The notes beneath the pieces are model-generated. The model searched no databases. It was given only the letters and a program-made list of their open reading frames with translations, and had not been told where the DNA came from. DNA of 64,000 bases from Spirochaetota bacterium. GTDB taxonomy: Bacteria > Spirochaetota > UBA4802 > JAFGJZ01. Of the stretch, positions 45,446 through 55,167 are shown in pieces. How positions within the stretch are numbered: the stretch's first letter is position 1; the number at the start of each line of letters is the position of its first letter. The stretch lies in the NCBI GenBank assembly GCA_016934935.1, contig JAFGRW010000064.1, forward strand, positions 62,001 to 126,000, read 5' to 3'. The position numbers and the translations under genes were made by a program.

Positions 45446-46042
45446 TTACAGTTGGGTCATTAAGTACATAATACGGCTGGCCTTCTCTTTCGGCATAAGA
45501 GAAATCAGATATGACGTGATACTGACCTGCCCTGCTTCCTCTGCGTTTTGATCCATCTGGCGCAGTACATCAATAATCAGAGGATCTTCCCAGTTTATCA
45601 TTATTCCCACGGAAGAGTCCGGCGGCATGGCCTGAATCTTTTGAGCAAGATCCACAACATTTTTTCTGTAACCGGTATATTTTTCTTTTTCATCTTCAAA
45701 TTTTTTCTTCTCAAGATCCAGCCCGCGCGCTATCTCCTGCAGGCGTTCCTGCTCTTTATTCAGCTCTTTTTCCTTTTCGATAATCAGAGCTTCCCGTTTA
45801 TCCAGGTCAGCTATACGGTCTTTCAGATTCTCCTGCTCTTTGATAAACTCTTCACGGCGAATCAAAGATGGTTCATCGTCATCAGCATACAAAACAGACT
45901 CTGAGGATTTGGCAAAATTCTGACGGTAAAAACGGCTTAAATGCACCAGCCCAAGGTAATCAAGCCAAAACATTCCAGAGGCCAACAAAAAGAAGATCAG
46001 AAGTACAAGATAAATAACTTTAGACTTTTCAGATACTCTCAT
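45446..46042 (-). CDS. flbB: FlbB, spirochaete periplasmic flagellar collar protein
   Basis: This 198-residue protein has one N-terminal membrane anchor (about 9-28), a long coiled-coil (about 60-135, rich in E/K heptads) and a C-terminal helical domain 'PPDSSVGIMINWEDPLIIDVLRQMDQNAEEAG...YLISLMPKEKASRIMYLM'. That last part has the MgtE-N/MotE-like 'M-x-P-x-x-A-A-x-I' pattern found in FlbB. In Borrelia, FlbB forms the base of the collar around the motor (established). Position at the end of fliFGHIJ is the spirochaete arrangement. SD GGAGTAA precedes the ATG. Confidence 0.85.
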   Translation of the reverse strand: MRVSEKSKVIYLVLLIFFLLASGMFWLDYLGLVHLSRFYRQNFAKSSESVLYADDDEPSLIRREEFIKEQENLKDRIADLDKREALIIEKEKELNKEQERLQEIARGLDLEKKKFEDEKEKYTGYRKNVVDLAQKIQAMPPDSSVGIMINWEDPLIIDVLRQMDQNAEEAGQVSITSYLISLMPKEKASRIMYLMTQL

Positions 46043-46046
46043 TTTG

Positions 46047-46439
46047 TTACTCCATTTCCATAACGTTTCCTGAATTTGTTTCGGAACTGTTTTGTTTCTT
46101 ATAGGCCTTAACAGCCTTATTTATTATCATATCTCTATTATTTAAAAAAATACCGGCATCATCAGGTTCAACTGTACTATCCAGAAAATTAATATTATTA
46201 TTCTGAAAACGCGAATTGTAATCTTCACCAATGATATTTTTTATCAAAACATCATTTTGAGCATTAATCTTAGAGACTGTGCCGGATGTCTTAACAGCTG
46301 TTACGTCAGAATTAAATGAATCATTATTTTTTGTAATATTGTCTCTGAAAACTTTATCAGAAACTTGTTGTCTTTTAATACCAAATCTTTTTTGAAGTTC
46401 ACTTATTCTGTTTAACACATTCACCATATCAGATGTCAT
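46047..46439 (-). CDS. Unrecognised protein encoded between fliJ and flbB
   Basis: This 130-residue protein of unknown function is polar and Asn/Asp/Lys-rich, with an N-terminal helix 'MVNVLNRISELQKRFGIKRQQVSDKVF' and a largely unstructured remainder. There is no signal peptide or membrane span. The ATG at 46439 is chosen for SD GAGGAG eight bases upstream, and overlaps the fliJ end by 11 nt; a longer frame begins at 46463. The fixed place in the operon suggests a flagellar or export-related job, but nothing in the sequence says which. Confidence 0.65.
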   Translation of the reverse strand: MTSDMVNVLNRISELQKRFGIKRQQVSDKVFRDNITKNNDSFNSDVTAVKTSGTVSKINAQNDVLIKNIIGEDYNSRFQNNNINFLDSTVEPDDAGIFLNNRDMIINKAVKAYKKQNSSETNSGNVMEME

Positions 46440-46896
46440 TGCTTTTACTCCTCTGCTGATCATGAAAAATACGCATATTTATCTCATCATATTCAACTTC
46501 TTCAGCTCTTTTTACTGCGTATTTCCACTCATCATGTTTTTTTTCTTTCAATTTTTCTATTGAACGCCGCTCTTTTGATGCTTCTGAAAGACGGCCTCTT
46601 ATCTCGTTGATTTTAGGCTGCATCGCCTGAATATCGTGCTCAGAAGAATTAATAACCATATCAGCATACTGCGAATAACGGTGAAACGCTTTAAGATCGT
46701 TAAAGCTTCCTCCCGTTTTTGACATCGATTCGTGAAAAGCATGTTGCTGCTGTTCTATCTTCTCTTTTAAAACCCGCTGTTTTTCACGTAAAAGATTCTG
46801 CTTGCCAATCTCTCCAGCCAGTTCATGCTGAATTTTCTTTTCGTATGCCATTTTGATATCCAAAAGTTTTTGTAACCTGAAACTGAACTTTTTCAT
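46429..46896 (-). CDS. fliJ: Flagellar export protein FliJ
   Basis: This 155-residue, continuous antiparallel coiled-coil protein starts 'MKKFSFRLQKLLDIKMAYEKK', the characteristic FliJ opening (F-x-F-x-L-x-x-x-L). FliJ plugs the FliI hexamer and couples it to the export gate. It begins 13 bp after the fliI stop and overlaps the next gene by 11 nt. Highly charged residues run through both helices, as expected. Confidence 0.88.
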   Translation of the reverse strand: MKKFSFRLQKLLDIKMAYEKKIQHELAGEIGKQNLLREKQRVLKEKIEQQQHAFHESMSKTGGSFNDLKAFHRYSQYADMVINSSEHDIQAMQPKINEIRGRLSEASKERRSIEKLKEKKHDEWKYAVKRAEEVEYDEINMRIFHDQQRSKSNDI

Positions 46897-46909
46897 GGCT
46901 TAATTTCTA

Positions 46910-48298
46910 TCACCTTGCTGTCGAAGAGACATAATCCGATCTGCGGGCACGCGAAAGTTGAGGTGCGTCCAATAAAGAATGCAACTGTGCAACGGCCTTG
47001 TCTATGGAAGAACCGTCCGCAACTTTTTGTCTCAAAAAACTGTTTATATCGTTTATCATATTAATTGCCCGGTCTGCCTGCGGGTTTGTTCCACGGGCAT
47101 AGGTATTCAACATAACCATATCTTCTACATCTTTATAGGCTGCGAGCAAACCACGCAGCTCCAACGCTAAAGCTTGATGCTCTTCAGCTGCAACATCTTT
47201 CATACATCTTGATAACGAAGCAAGAACATCAATCGCGGGATAATGCCCCTTATTCGCAATTGAGCGGTCAAGAATAATGTGTCCATCAAGTATTCCTCTC
47301 ACCGCGTCGGCTATCGGATCATTCATATCATCAGCTTCAATCAGAACGGTATAAAAGGCCGATATTGAACCGTTTATTCCGTTTCCTGAACGTTCCATCA
47401 TTCTCGCAAGCATATTAAAAACAGACGGCGGATATCCCTTGGAAGCGGACGGCTCACCTGCAGCAAGACCTTTTTCACGCTGCGCCATGGCAAAACGGGT
47501 AACAGAGTCAAGAAGCAGATTGACATCTTTTCCCTGATCACGGAAATACTCGGCAATTGAATGAGCAAGGTACGCTCCGCGAATACGCATCATGGGAGCC
47601 TGATCAGAAGTAGCAACTATAACTACTGAACGTTTAAGCCCCTCTTCGCCCAGCTCTTTATAAACAAAATCACGGACTTCACGTCCACGCTCGCCTATAA
47701 GTGCAATAACGTTTATATCAGCATCGGTATATCGCGCAATCATTCCGAGTGTTGTTGATTTTCCGACACCCGATCCTGAAAAGATTCCAATCCGTTGTCC
47801 GCGCCCTACAGTCATAAGCCCGTCAATAGCCCTGATTCCTGTCGATAGCGGCTTTTCGACGTTACATCGTTGAAGCGGATTTACAGGAGTTCCTTCAATT
47901 GGATATTTCTGCGAAGTAATAATAGGGCCTTTGCCGTCAATAGGCATACCTATACCGTCAATAACCCGTCCAAGTATTTCATCGCCAACGGGAGCCATTA
48001 ATGAAGATCCCAGGGAAATCACATCGGCCCCCGGCAAAACACCGTTCATATCGCCTATCGGCATAAGAACCGGACGGTCTTTGGCTTTAAAACCAACAAC
48101 CTCCGCATAAATGAACTCTTTTTTGCCTGTCATAATACGGCACACATCACCAAAACGAACGTTAGGTCCTACGCTCTCAATTGACAGTCCCTGTATCTTG
48201 TCGACATATCCCGTTAAACGGACACAATCAACATCTTCAAGAACTTTCATATACTTGGAAAGTATGTCTACTTTTTCATGAGGTAAAACTCTAATCAT
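46910..48298 (-). CDS. fliI: Flagellum-specific ATPase FliI
   Basis: This 462-residue ATPase of the type III export apparatus is homologous to F1-beta. Walker A is 'GIFSGSGVGKSTTLGMIAR' (about 172-190) and the catalytic Glu lies in 'IALIGERGREVRDFV'. The Walker B region is 'LLDSVTRFAMAQREKGLAAGEPSASKGYPPSVF'. The C-terminus binds FliJ/FliH. The protein is complete and of standard length. It sits between fliH (16-bp gap) and fliJ. Confidence 0.96.
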   Translation of the reverse strand: MIRVLPHEKVDILSKYMKVLEDVDCVRLTGYVDKIQGLSIESVGPNVRFGDVCRIMTGKKEFIYAEVVGFKAKDRPVLMPIGDMNGVLPGADVISLGSSLMAPVGDEILGRVIDGIGMPIDGKGPIITSQKYPIEGTPVNPLQRCNVEKPLSTGIRAIDGLMTVGRGQRIGIFSGSGVGKSTTLGMIARYTDADINVIALIGERGREVRDFVYKELGEEGLKRSVVIVATSDQAPMMRIRGAYLAHSIAEYFRDQGKDVNLLLDSVTRFAMAQREKGLAAGEPSASKGYPPSVFNMLARMMERSGNGINGSISAFYTVLIEADDMNDPIADAVRGILDGHIILDRSIANKGHYPAIDVLASLSRCMKDVAAEEHQALALELRGLLAAYKDVEDMVMLNTYARGTNPQADRAINMINDINSFLRQKVADGSSIDKAVAQLHSLLDAPQLSRARRSDYVSSTAR

Positions 48299-48314
48299 GT
48301 TTTGTTAACCGGAT

Positions 48315-49241
48315 CTACATGGTACTTGTATTCCGGATTGCCTCCTCTATTGTATCCAGCTGAGTAGAAATTCTGGAATCAATGGAACCAACATCTGTCT
48401 CGATAATACATCCTCCGCGATCCACACGCGAGTCTTCGTAAATATTAACTTTCTTAAGCGACTCCATCATTTTGATAAGCTCATCCTTATGAGCTGTTGT
48501 CATATCAAGATCAGCAAAATTTACACGTATATCAATACGGTCACGGTCTTTAACCCGGCGTATTGCTTCCTTGATATTATTAATTACGACTTCACGCCGT
48601 TCAACAATCTCGTCTTTAATAACTTTACGGGCAATCATAAGAATCATTTCGGTCATCATCTTTTCTGATGACTTGATTATATCATCACGTATATCAACCG
48701 CTGTCGAAACAATTGTTCCAAGACGGTCAATAAGACGCATTACTTCGGATTCACCCTCTTTGTATCCCTCTTCGCGTCCGGCATCATAACCTTTTTTATA
48801 GGCATCATGTTCAATTATAGACACCTTCAGCTCGGCATCTTTTATCATCTTTTCAGCTTCGAACTTCCCGCGCTCAATCTCACGGTCAGAATCTTTCCGC
48901 TGCTGCTCCATCTCGTTTTTGATCTGCTCACGGGCAATCTTAAGCTCATTGAAAGCATCATTCTTACCGGCTTCGACTATACGTTCGGCCTCAAGACGGG
49001 CCTCTTCAAGCATGCGTCGACTGTCTTCTTCAGCTTCACGGCGATTACGCTCAAGTTCGGCCTCCATCTCTTCAATAGAGGGTCCCTGATATACGTCTAC
49101 CGGATTACCGTCAGCATCGACTTCGAACTCCTTGTACTCATCGTCGGACATAAGACTCTTCTGGTACTTATCCGGCAATTCAAGCTGTTTCGGTATAACC
49201 GTCTGGTGAATTTCCATCGGTTTGAATACTAACTTAGCCAA
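48315..49241 (-). CDS. fliH: Flagellar assembly protein FliH
   Basis: This 308-residue regulator of FliI and of export-substrate loading has a variable N-terminus (1-60). A long central coiled-coil (about 65-165) rich in E/R/A contains the G-x-x-x-G-like 'KKGYDAGREEGYKEGE'. The conserved C-terminal domain ('RDDIIKSSEKMMTEMILMIARKVIKDEI', 'VDRGGCIIETDVGSIDSRISTQLDTI') resembles the V-ATPase E subunit. The start codon is TTG, supported by a near-perfect SD AGGAGGTGA six bases upstream. It lies between fliG and fliI. Confidence 0.93.
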   Translation of the reverse strand: MAKLVFKPMEIHQTVIPKQLELPDKYQKSLMSDDEYKEFEVDADGNPVDVYQGPSIEEMEAELERNRREAEEDSRRMLEEARLEAERIVEAGKNDAFNELKIAREQIKNEMEQQRKDSDREIERGKFEAEKMIKDAELKVSIIEHDAYKKGYDAGREEGYKEGESEVMRLIDRLGTIVSTAVDIRDDIIKSSEKMMTEMILMIARKVIKDEIVERREVVINNIKEAIRRVKDRDRIDIRVNFADLDMTTAHKDELIKMMESLKKVNIYEDSRVDRGGCIIETDVGSIDSRISTQLDTIEEAIRNTSTM

Positions 49242-49283
49242 GAATCACCTCCTGACAAATAATCAACTCTGCTGTTACACTGT

Positions 49284-50300
49284 TTATTCAACAAGTTCCT
49301 CTTCCCCGCTGCGGGCAACAACAATCTCACCCGAGTCCTCAAGTTTTCTGATAATATTAACAATTTTCTGCTGAGACTCCTCTACATCACGTATTCGAAG
49401 AGGCCCCATAAAATCCATATCCTCTTTCAACAGTGAAGCTGCCCTTTTAGACATGTTCTTGAATATTTTCTCCTGAACATCAGCGTCAACCCCTTTGAGA
49501 GCCTTACCAAGTTCATTGTTATCAACTTCACGCAAAACCTTCTGAATGGAACGGTCGTCCAGAAGAACAATATCCTCGAATATAAACATACGTTTTTTGA
49601 TATCTTCCGCAAGTTCGGGATCATCCTCTTCAAGTGCTTCTATAATTATTTTTTCTGTTGTACGGTCTACATTGTTAAGGACCTCAACAATAGCATCAAT
49701 ACCACCGGCCGAAGTATAATCCTCTGAAGCCAGAGTCGACAGTTTCCGTTCAAGAACCCTCTCGACCTCACGTAAAACGTCAGGCGATGTTCGGTCCATC
49801 TTTGCAATCCGTTTTGCCACATCCGCCTGTATATCATGGTTCAATGATGACAGAATCTGAGCAGCTTTCTGGGGATCAAGATACGCAAGAATAAGTGCTA
49901 TTGTCTGCGGGTGCTCGTTCGCAATAAAGTTCAACAGGTGACTCGGATCGGTACGGCGGATAAAATCAAAGGGACGAACCTGCAGTGACGATGTAAGGCG
50001 GTTAACAATATCAATGGATTTCTGAGTACCAAGCGCGCGCTCCAGAACTTCACGGGCATATTCAATACCACCGTTAGTAATGAATTCCTGAGCCATCATG
50101 AGCTCCTGGAATTCCATGAGTACCTGGTCCTTCTCGGAAGGTTCTACCTTGTCAATACGGGCAATCTCAAAAGTCAGCTGCTCAATTTCATCCTCGCGCA
50201 GATGCTTGAATATCTCGGATGAAACCTCAGATCCGAGAGTAACAAGAAAGATAGCAGCCTTTTGCCGGCCGGTCAGCTGTGTCTTTTTAGATTGTAGCAT
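49284..50300 (-). CDS. fliG: Flagellar motor switch protein FliG
   Basis: This 338-residue rotor protein converts stator force and CheY-P binding into rotation. The N-domain ('LTGRQKAAIFLVTLGSEVSSEIFKHLREDEIEQL') binds FliF, the middle domain carries the EHPQT motif (NEHPQTIALILAYL), and the C-domain shows the charged torque helix ('DDRSIQKVLREVDNNELGKALKGVDADVQEKIFKNMSKRAASLLKEDM'). All three armadillo-like domains are present, and the length matches the family. Confidence 0.96.
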   Translation of the reverse strand: MLQSKKTQLTGRQKAAIFLVTLGSEVSSEIFKHLREDEIEQLTFEIARIDKVEPSEKDQVLMEFQELMMAQEFITNGGIEYAREVLERALGTQKSIDIVNRLTSSLQVRPFDFIRRTDPSHLLNFIANEHPQTIALILAYLDPQKAAQILSSLNHDIQADVAKRIAKMDRTSPDVLREVERVLERKLSTLASEDYTSAGGIDAIVEVLNNVDRTTEKIIIEALEEDDPELAEDIKKRMFIFEDIVLLDDRSIQKVLREVDNNELGKALKGVDADVQEKIFKNMSKRAASLLKEDMDFMGPLRIRDVEESQQKIVNIIRKLEDSGEIVVARSGEEELVE

Positions 50301-50439
50301 AATAATCCATTATAATGCTCCGCAAACTTATATCAAGAGATAAATATTACAGAGTAACATATGTATTTACAGAAAAACCGGAAAACGGATATCCATTTCC
50401 CGGAGAGTTTCCCTCAGTTGTTTATCGGCAATTATACAT

Positions 50440-52134
50440 CTATTCTTCAGCAAGCCATGTTCTTAAAAGCTGTGCTACGTCATCAGGACGCTCTTTGGCA
50501 AGATTAATTGCATTTTCCTGAAGTTCAAGTCGTGCGCGATCCTCAAGCGAGAGCTCAACATCCACACCCTCTTCCTCGGCAGCCCTTAATGCGGCTTCAC
50601 GCATACGCTGTTGTTCAAGAGCAAGCTGTTCTTCACGTATTCGACGGCGGCGCTCCAGCTCTTTTTTAATTGCCTGAAACAGAATAAATCCCAGAAACAA
50701 CGCGAATAGGCCAATAAGCGCGGCAAGAGCCAGACGTTTCATCTGCTCTTTTCGATAATGCTCATCCCGTATACCCGCCCATTTCTTTGAATGGTCAAAC
50801 ATGATATTCTCTACAGCAACCTGATCGCCCCTGATCTGATTATACTGTATGGCAGCCTTTACTATCTCTTCAGCTTTTTTTAATTCCTCAGGTGTCAATG
50901 GTATTTGAACAGGATTTTTTGAAGGATCAAGATCATAACTGCCGTCCGGTTTTTTTGGCAGATCCTGTATACCATCAATTGCAATAGATACCGAAATACC
51001 GGCAATTTCGTAAGGCTCTCTTATGATTTTTTTATTTCGCTCATTAACCTTATGGTTAAGAATATTTTCATTTTTTTCATACTTCGCATACTGATCATCA
51101 GCCGCCTTGTATCCAGGAGGCCGGTTTGATTCGGTACCGGCAGGCCCTTCCGGGTTCCAGCCATGCCCCTGAAATTTCTCATCAACAGTCTTTTCAGAAA
51201 CAACCAGAGAATCCTTCACTACCCTCTCTGAATACGGAGTATTCGGATCATCAGGAACCATTTCGACAGGGAAATGCTCTTTTATATCTTCTGTTACCTC
51301 GTCCCAGTTATATTCCAGATTCAGGCTTACAATCTGTACTCTATCCGGAAAAATTCTCTCTAATCCGTCATGTATGTCTTTAAGTAACCTTACCCTGTCA
51401 CGCTCTTTTATTTTGCGACGCTGCTCAATTATCGTGAGTTCTTCTTTTGCTTTATTAAAATCATCATCAAAATCCGAAATAATCTTACCTTCAGCGTTAG
51501 TAACGGTAACATTTTCAGGTTTAAGCTTACTTCCCACTGCGCGGGAAACAAGATACATTATACCTTTTATTGTCTTTTGACCGATAGTCTCGTATCCGGG
51601 TGCATAATGAACAGTTACAGCGGCTGTATATGTCGCTTCGGGAGAGGAGTAGAGATCATCACTTGTCATTGCGATCTCGACATCGGCCTTTTCAATAGGC
51701 TTTAGCGACTCGATATGTTTCTGTATGGAACCACGCAGGGCCCGCATATACTTTACGTCAATTTCACGATCGGTCTCGGTCCACTTGCTCACATCAAAAA
51801 GCTGCCATCCCGGTATACCCTTGGGAATCATATCCTCCTGGGCAAGGCGGGTCATGATTATCTCGCGATCCTTAGGATCGACATGAATAGCCGTAGTTCC
51901 GGTTGTTGTATAGTGATACCCCAACTCTTCAAGCTTTTTGGTAACCTGGCCGAAATCGGCGGAAGACAGTTCTGTAAACAGAACCGATTTTGGAGTTTCA
52001 CTGCTGATACTGAAAAGGGCAATAAACGAAATCACGAAGACAGCACATACCGCACCGACAATAGCTTTTTTTGCAGTAGTCAGTTTATCAAAAACATCCT
52101 TCAACTGACTGACCATCTGTTTAACAAAATCCAT
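50440..52134 (-). CDS. fliF: Flagellar MS-ring protein FliF
   Basis: This 564-residue protein builds the MS ring in the inner membrane, on which the rotor and export gate assemble. TM1 is at about 23-43 ('AIVGAVCAVFVISFIALF') and TM2 at about 465-485 ('ALAALIGLFALFLGFILF'). Between them are the ring-building motifs ('FTELSSADFGQVTKKLEELGYHY', 'VDVSKWTETDREIDVKYMRALRGSIQKHIESL'). The C-terminal tail ends 'NLAKERPDDVAQLLRTWL', the FliG-binding helix. It is the first flagellar gene of this run; flgB, flgC and fliE, which commonly precede fliF, are not present upstream. Confidence 0.95.
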   Translation of the reverse strand: MDFVKQMVSQLKDVFDKLTTAKKAIVGAVCAVFVISFIALFSISSETPKSVLFTELSSADFGQVTKKLEELGYHYTTTGTTAIHVDPKDREIIMTRLAQEDMIPKGIPGWQLFDVSKWTETDREIDVKYMRALRGSIQKHIESLKPIEKADVEIAMTSDDLYSSPEATYTAAVTVHYAPGYETIGQKTIKGIMYLVSRAVGSKLKPENVTVTNAEGKIISDFDDDFNKAKEELTIIEQRRKIKERDRVRLLKDIHDGLERIFPDRVQIVSLNLEYNWDEVTEDIKEHFPVEMVPDDPNTPYSERVVKDSLVVSEKTVDEKFQGHGWNPEGPAGTESNRPPGYKAADDQYAKYEKNENILNHKVNERNKKIIREPYEIAGISVSIAIDGIQDLPKKPDGSYDLDPSKNPVQIPLTPEELKKAEEIVKAAIQYNQIRGDQVAVENIMFDHSKKWAGIRDEHYRKEQMKRLALAALIGLFALFLGFILFQAIKKELERRRRIREEQLALEQQRMREAALRAAEEEGVDVELSLEDRARLELQENAINLAKERPDDVAQLLRTWLAEE

Positions 52135-52351
52135 CGAATTTCCCCCCGAAAAAACTGTATAGGATGTCCCAAGCGCAATGCAAAAGAAACAAGAGAACCA
52201 GGTGATTACCGGATTAATGAGACATAATGCAATAATGATATATCTCTATCTATTTGTAAACGATAATTCGCTTTTTAACCCTGTATGAGCCGAAAAAATA
52301 AAAATAAACCTTTGTTTTAGGTAAAATCGGGGCAGTAACCAAAAAAATATC

Positions 52352-53710
52352 TTACAAACTGCCAGCTCGCATAAGATTACGAGGTTTCAGTCCCAGCTCG
52401 TCCACAAAAAGAGGGCGTCTGTCTTCTCCGAAGCTTATAATATCAAGTCTTATTCTGGCTCTGGTAATGGCGACATACATCAGCCTTCTCTCCTCTTCAA
52501 GACAATTGAGTGGAGAAGGAACCTGGGAATTATGCAACCCGCAAATAATCACATGATCATATTCGAGCCCTTTTGACGAGTGGAATGTCGAAAAATTTAC
52601 ATTGTCGTTAAAGCATATACCGGACAGCCTTTCCCGAACCTTGCTGCCATAAGCATTATTACGATAAAGTACAGCAAGACTGAATTTTTTATCACAAAGG
52701 TTAATTATTTCTGCAATAAAACGGCACTCCTCATCAAAACCGTTCACGAAGCAAAGATTTACCATTCCGCCGGAACCCATATTCGAAACCATCTTTTTGT
52801 GAATCTGGTTTCTATTCTTACGTATAAGCCTGTTAGATACCGCAACAATTTCACCGGCAGAACGATAGTTCACGGTTAACATAAAACGATCAAAATTCTG
52901 CAGATATTTTTTGAAACCTATCATTATTTCTGGAGATGCCTTTCTAAATCCGTAAATTGACTGATAATCATCGCCTACAGCACAAAGGGTTGCTCCACCT
53001 GACAGCATATTATTTATCATCAAAAAATTATTTCCGGATGTATCCTGAAACTCATCGACAAGCAGATAATCAAACCTGGTTGCAACCCATGTTCTGAAAT
53101 CCCTGTTTTTTTTATAAAGCAGATTACACCATGTAATCAAATCGTCAAATTCGAAAGCTCCTATTTTTCTTTTCTCTTCATTTCTGAACTTCGAATAGTG
53201 CTTAACTGCAATCAGCAGCTCTTCTCCAGCCCGTTTTACCAGATCATACTCACTAATCTTTCCGGAATTAATATTTTCACAAAGATTGGGTATAATATCA
53301 AATGGCAAACCGCAAAGGGATCTCCCATAATCATTATAGAATTTTTCATCAATCAACATCTCCTGTTTTGATGTTAATAGCGAAGGGAATTTCATATACC
53401 CAAACACACTTTTAAAAGCTTCCTCGTGTAAACGTACAGCCTTTAGACAAAACGCATGATATGTTCCAACAAACATACTGTCTGCATGCTTACCCAGCCT
53501 TATACGAAGTCTCTCTCGCATCTCTTCGGCCGCCTTTTTGCTGAAAGTTAAAAGTGCAACACGGCAAGGCTCAACACACCCATCAGTTATTATACCTGCT
53601 GTTTTTGCAATCAATGTAGATGTCTTGCCTGTGCCGGCTCCTGCAATTATTAAAGAATGTCTACGGGAAAAGGCAGCCGCCTTCGCCTGTGCCGCGTTTA
53701 ACTTTTCCAT
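52352..53710 (-). CDS. Compact UvrD/PcrA-like DNA helicase
   Basis: This 452-residue SF1A helicase has motif I 'LIIAGAGTGKTSTLIAK' (about 20-36), Ia 'ALLTFSKKAAEEMRER', II 'LLVDEFQDTSG' (DEFQD), III 'CAVGDDYQSIYGFRKA', IV 'LTVNYRS', V 'FSTFHSSKGLEYDHVII' and VI 'EEERRLMYVAITRAR'. All seven motifs are intact, yet the protein is about 250-300 residues shorter than UvrD or PcrA: the inserted 1B/2B subdomains are reduced and the C-terminal extension is missing. It would translocate 3'-5' on ssDNA. It lies 217 bp upstream of fliF on the same strand, where flgBC-fliE might be expected. Confidence 0.86.
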   Translation of the reverse strand: MEKLNAAQAKAAAFSRRHSLIIAGAGTGKTSTLIAKTAGIITDGCVEPCRVALLTFSKKAAEEMRERLRIRLGKHADSMFVGTYHAFCLKAVRLHEEAFKSVFGYMKFPSLLTSKQEMLIDEKFYNDYGRSLCGLPFDIIPNLCENINSGKISEYDLVKRAGEELLIAVKHYSKFRNEEKRKIGAFEFDDLITWCNLLYKKNRDFRTWVATRFDYLLVDEFQDTSGNNFLMINNMLSGGATLCAVGDDYQSIYGFRKASPEIMIGFKKYLQNFDRFMLTVNYRSAGEIVAVSNRLIRKNRNQIHKKMVSNMGSGGMVNLCFVNGFDEECRFIAEIINLCDKKFSLAVLYRNNAYGSKVRERLSGICFNDNVNFSTFHSSKGLEYDHVIICGLHNSQVPSPLNCLEEERRLMYVAITRARIRLDIISFGEDRRPLFVDELGLKPRNLMRAGSL

Positions 53711-53869
53711 GGTTGCTCCTGCTGTTATTTAATAATTTATAAAAGTTGTGGTACTTAGTATTACAGACTGAATTTTTAAAAAAAAGGGCGGTTTTTTTTG
53801 ATAAAAAACACCTTTTCCAGACTTTTTATGTTAAAAATCAAAATAATATCAGATTCAACAACTTCATTA

Positions 53870-53899
53870 TTGACAGAAACCGCTCTGATTATGCACAAT
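53870..53899 (+). promoter_or_regulatory. Probable promoter of the argDFG operon
   Basis: TTGACA (53870-53875) is followed after 18 bp by CACAAT (53894-53899), about 65 bases before argD. The -35 is perfect and the -10 matches 4 of 6. No clear ArgR box was seen here. Confidence 0.5.
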
Positions 53900-53965
53900 G
53901 ACTATTTTTTGTATGTTTGGATGAAATATTCTTCGCAAATTTTAGTATATCCACAGGAGGCATAA

Positions 53966-55162
53966 ATGAACAACTTAGAGAACGTTATGAAGCTTGACAG
54001 GGAGTACCTTTTTCAAAATTACGGAAACCGCCTTCCTGTAGAATTTGTTCGCGGTGAAGATTCTTTTCTTTTTGACAGTGCAGGCAAAAAATATATAGAT
54101 TTTCTTTCAGGGATATCGGTTGTAAACCTCGGATACAGTAATAAGCATTACACAAACACCCTGCATAAGCAGATAGATCAGATAATGCATACTTCTAACT
54201 GGTTTTTCAACTCAAACCAGGTGCAGGCTGCCAAACAGATATCTGACCACTCATTTAAAGGGCGCACCCTCTTCGTTAACAGCGGCACAGAGGCCAACGA
54301 AGCAGCAATTAAACTTGCCCGCAAATACGGCCAGTCTATCGACGAAGATTGTTATACAATATTAACATTTTCCAGCTCATTTCACGGCCGTACATTCGGA
54401 GCCATGTCGGCAACCGGAAACGAGAAGATAAGAACAGGCTTTGGTCCGGTTGTTCCAGGATTTGAGTATGTACCGTTTAACGATAAAGAAGCTTTTGAGG
54501 AAGCAGTTAAACGGGGGAAAGTTTGTGCGGTCATGGTCGAAATGATTCAAGGTGAAGGCGGAATAAAAGTAGCCGGAAAAGATTTTATTCAGCACGTTTA
54601 TAAAATTGCAAAGGATAACGGCATACTGTTTATAGCTGACGAAATACAGACAGGTATTGGCAGAACCGGCAAACTCTTCGCGTTTGAACATTATGATATT
54701 ATTCCTGACATCATTACTCTCGCGAAAGGGCTCGCTAACGGTTTACCGGTTGGAGCTATGCACGCGAAAGAAGAGTTGTTAAATCATCTGGGTGCGGGTA
54801 CTCATGGCACAACTTTCGGTGGAAACCAGCTTGCCACAGCCGCGGTTTGCGCTGTCTTTGATATAATAACCGAGCCCTCTTTTTTAGAGCATATTCATGA
54901 TATGTCAAAAGTAGTCTTTGATAGACTTGAAAATATCAAGAAAGGCGTTCCTCTGATTAAAGAGATTCGAGGTAAAGGGCTTCATATTGGTGTCGAACTG
55001 GAATCTGACGGAATGCCTTTTGTTAAAAAAGCTCTTGATGCAGGCCTGGTAATCAACTGTACAGCTCAAAATGTTCTTCGAATAATGCCTCCATTAATAA
55101 TTGACGAGAATACATTAATTCAGGGACTGGATATTTTTGAAAAAATTGTAAAACAGGGTTAA
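53966..55162 (+). CDS. argD: Acetylornithine aminotransferase
   Basis: This 398-residue PLP enzyme of class III transaminases converts N-acetylglutamate semialdehyde to N-acetylornithine with glutamate. Recognition points are 'FLSGISVVNLGYSN', 'FVNSGTEANEAAIKLARKYG' (phosphate-binding), 'SSFHGRTFGAMSATGN', 'MVEMIQGEGGI', 'LFIADEIQTGIGRTGKLFAFEH' and the lysine in 'TLAKGLANGLPVGA'. SD AGGAGG lies six bases before the ATG. It is the first gene of a three-gene arginine operon. The other possible substrate, succinyldiaminopimelate, cannot be excluded from sequence. Confidence 0.93.
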   Translation: MNNLENVMKLDREYLFQNYGNRLPVEFVRGEDSFLFDSAGKKYIDFLSGISVVNLGYSNKHYTNTLHKQIDQIMHTSNWFFNSNQVQAAKQISDHSFKGRTLFVNSGTEANEAAIKLARKYGQSIDEDCYTILTFSSSFHGRTFGAMSATGNEKIRTGFGPVVPGFEYVPFNDKEAFEEAVKRGKVCAVMVEMIQGEGGIKVAGKDFIQHVYKIAKDNGILFIADEIQTGIGRTGKLFAFEHYDIIPDIITLAKGLANGLPVGAMHAKEELLNHLGAGTHGTTFGGNQLATAAVCAVFDIITEPSFLEHIHDMSKVVFDRLENIKKGVPLIKEIRGKGLHIGVELESDGMPFVKKALDAGLVINCTAQNVLRIMPPLIIDENTLIQGLDIFEKIVKQG

Positions 55163-55167
55163 TTATT

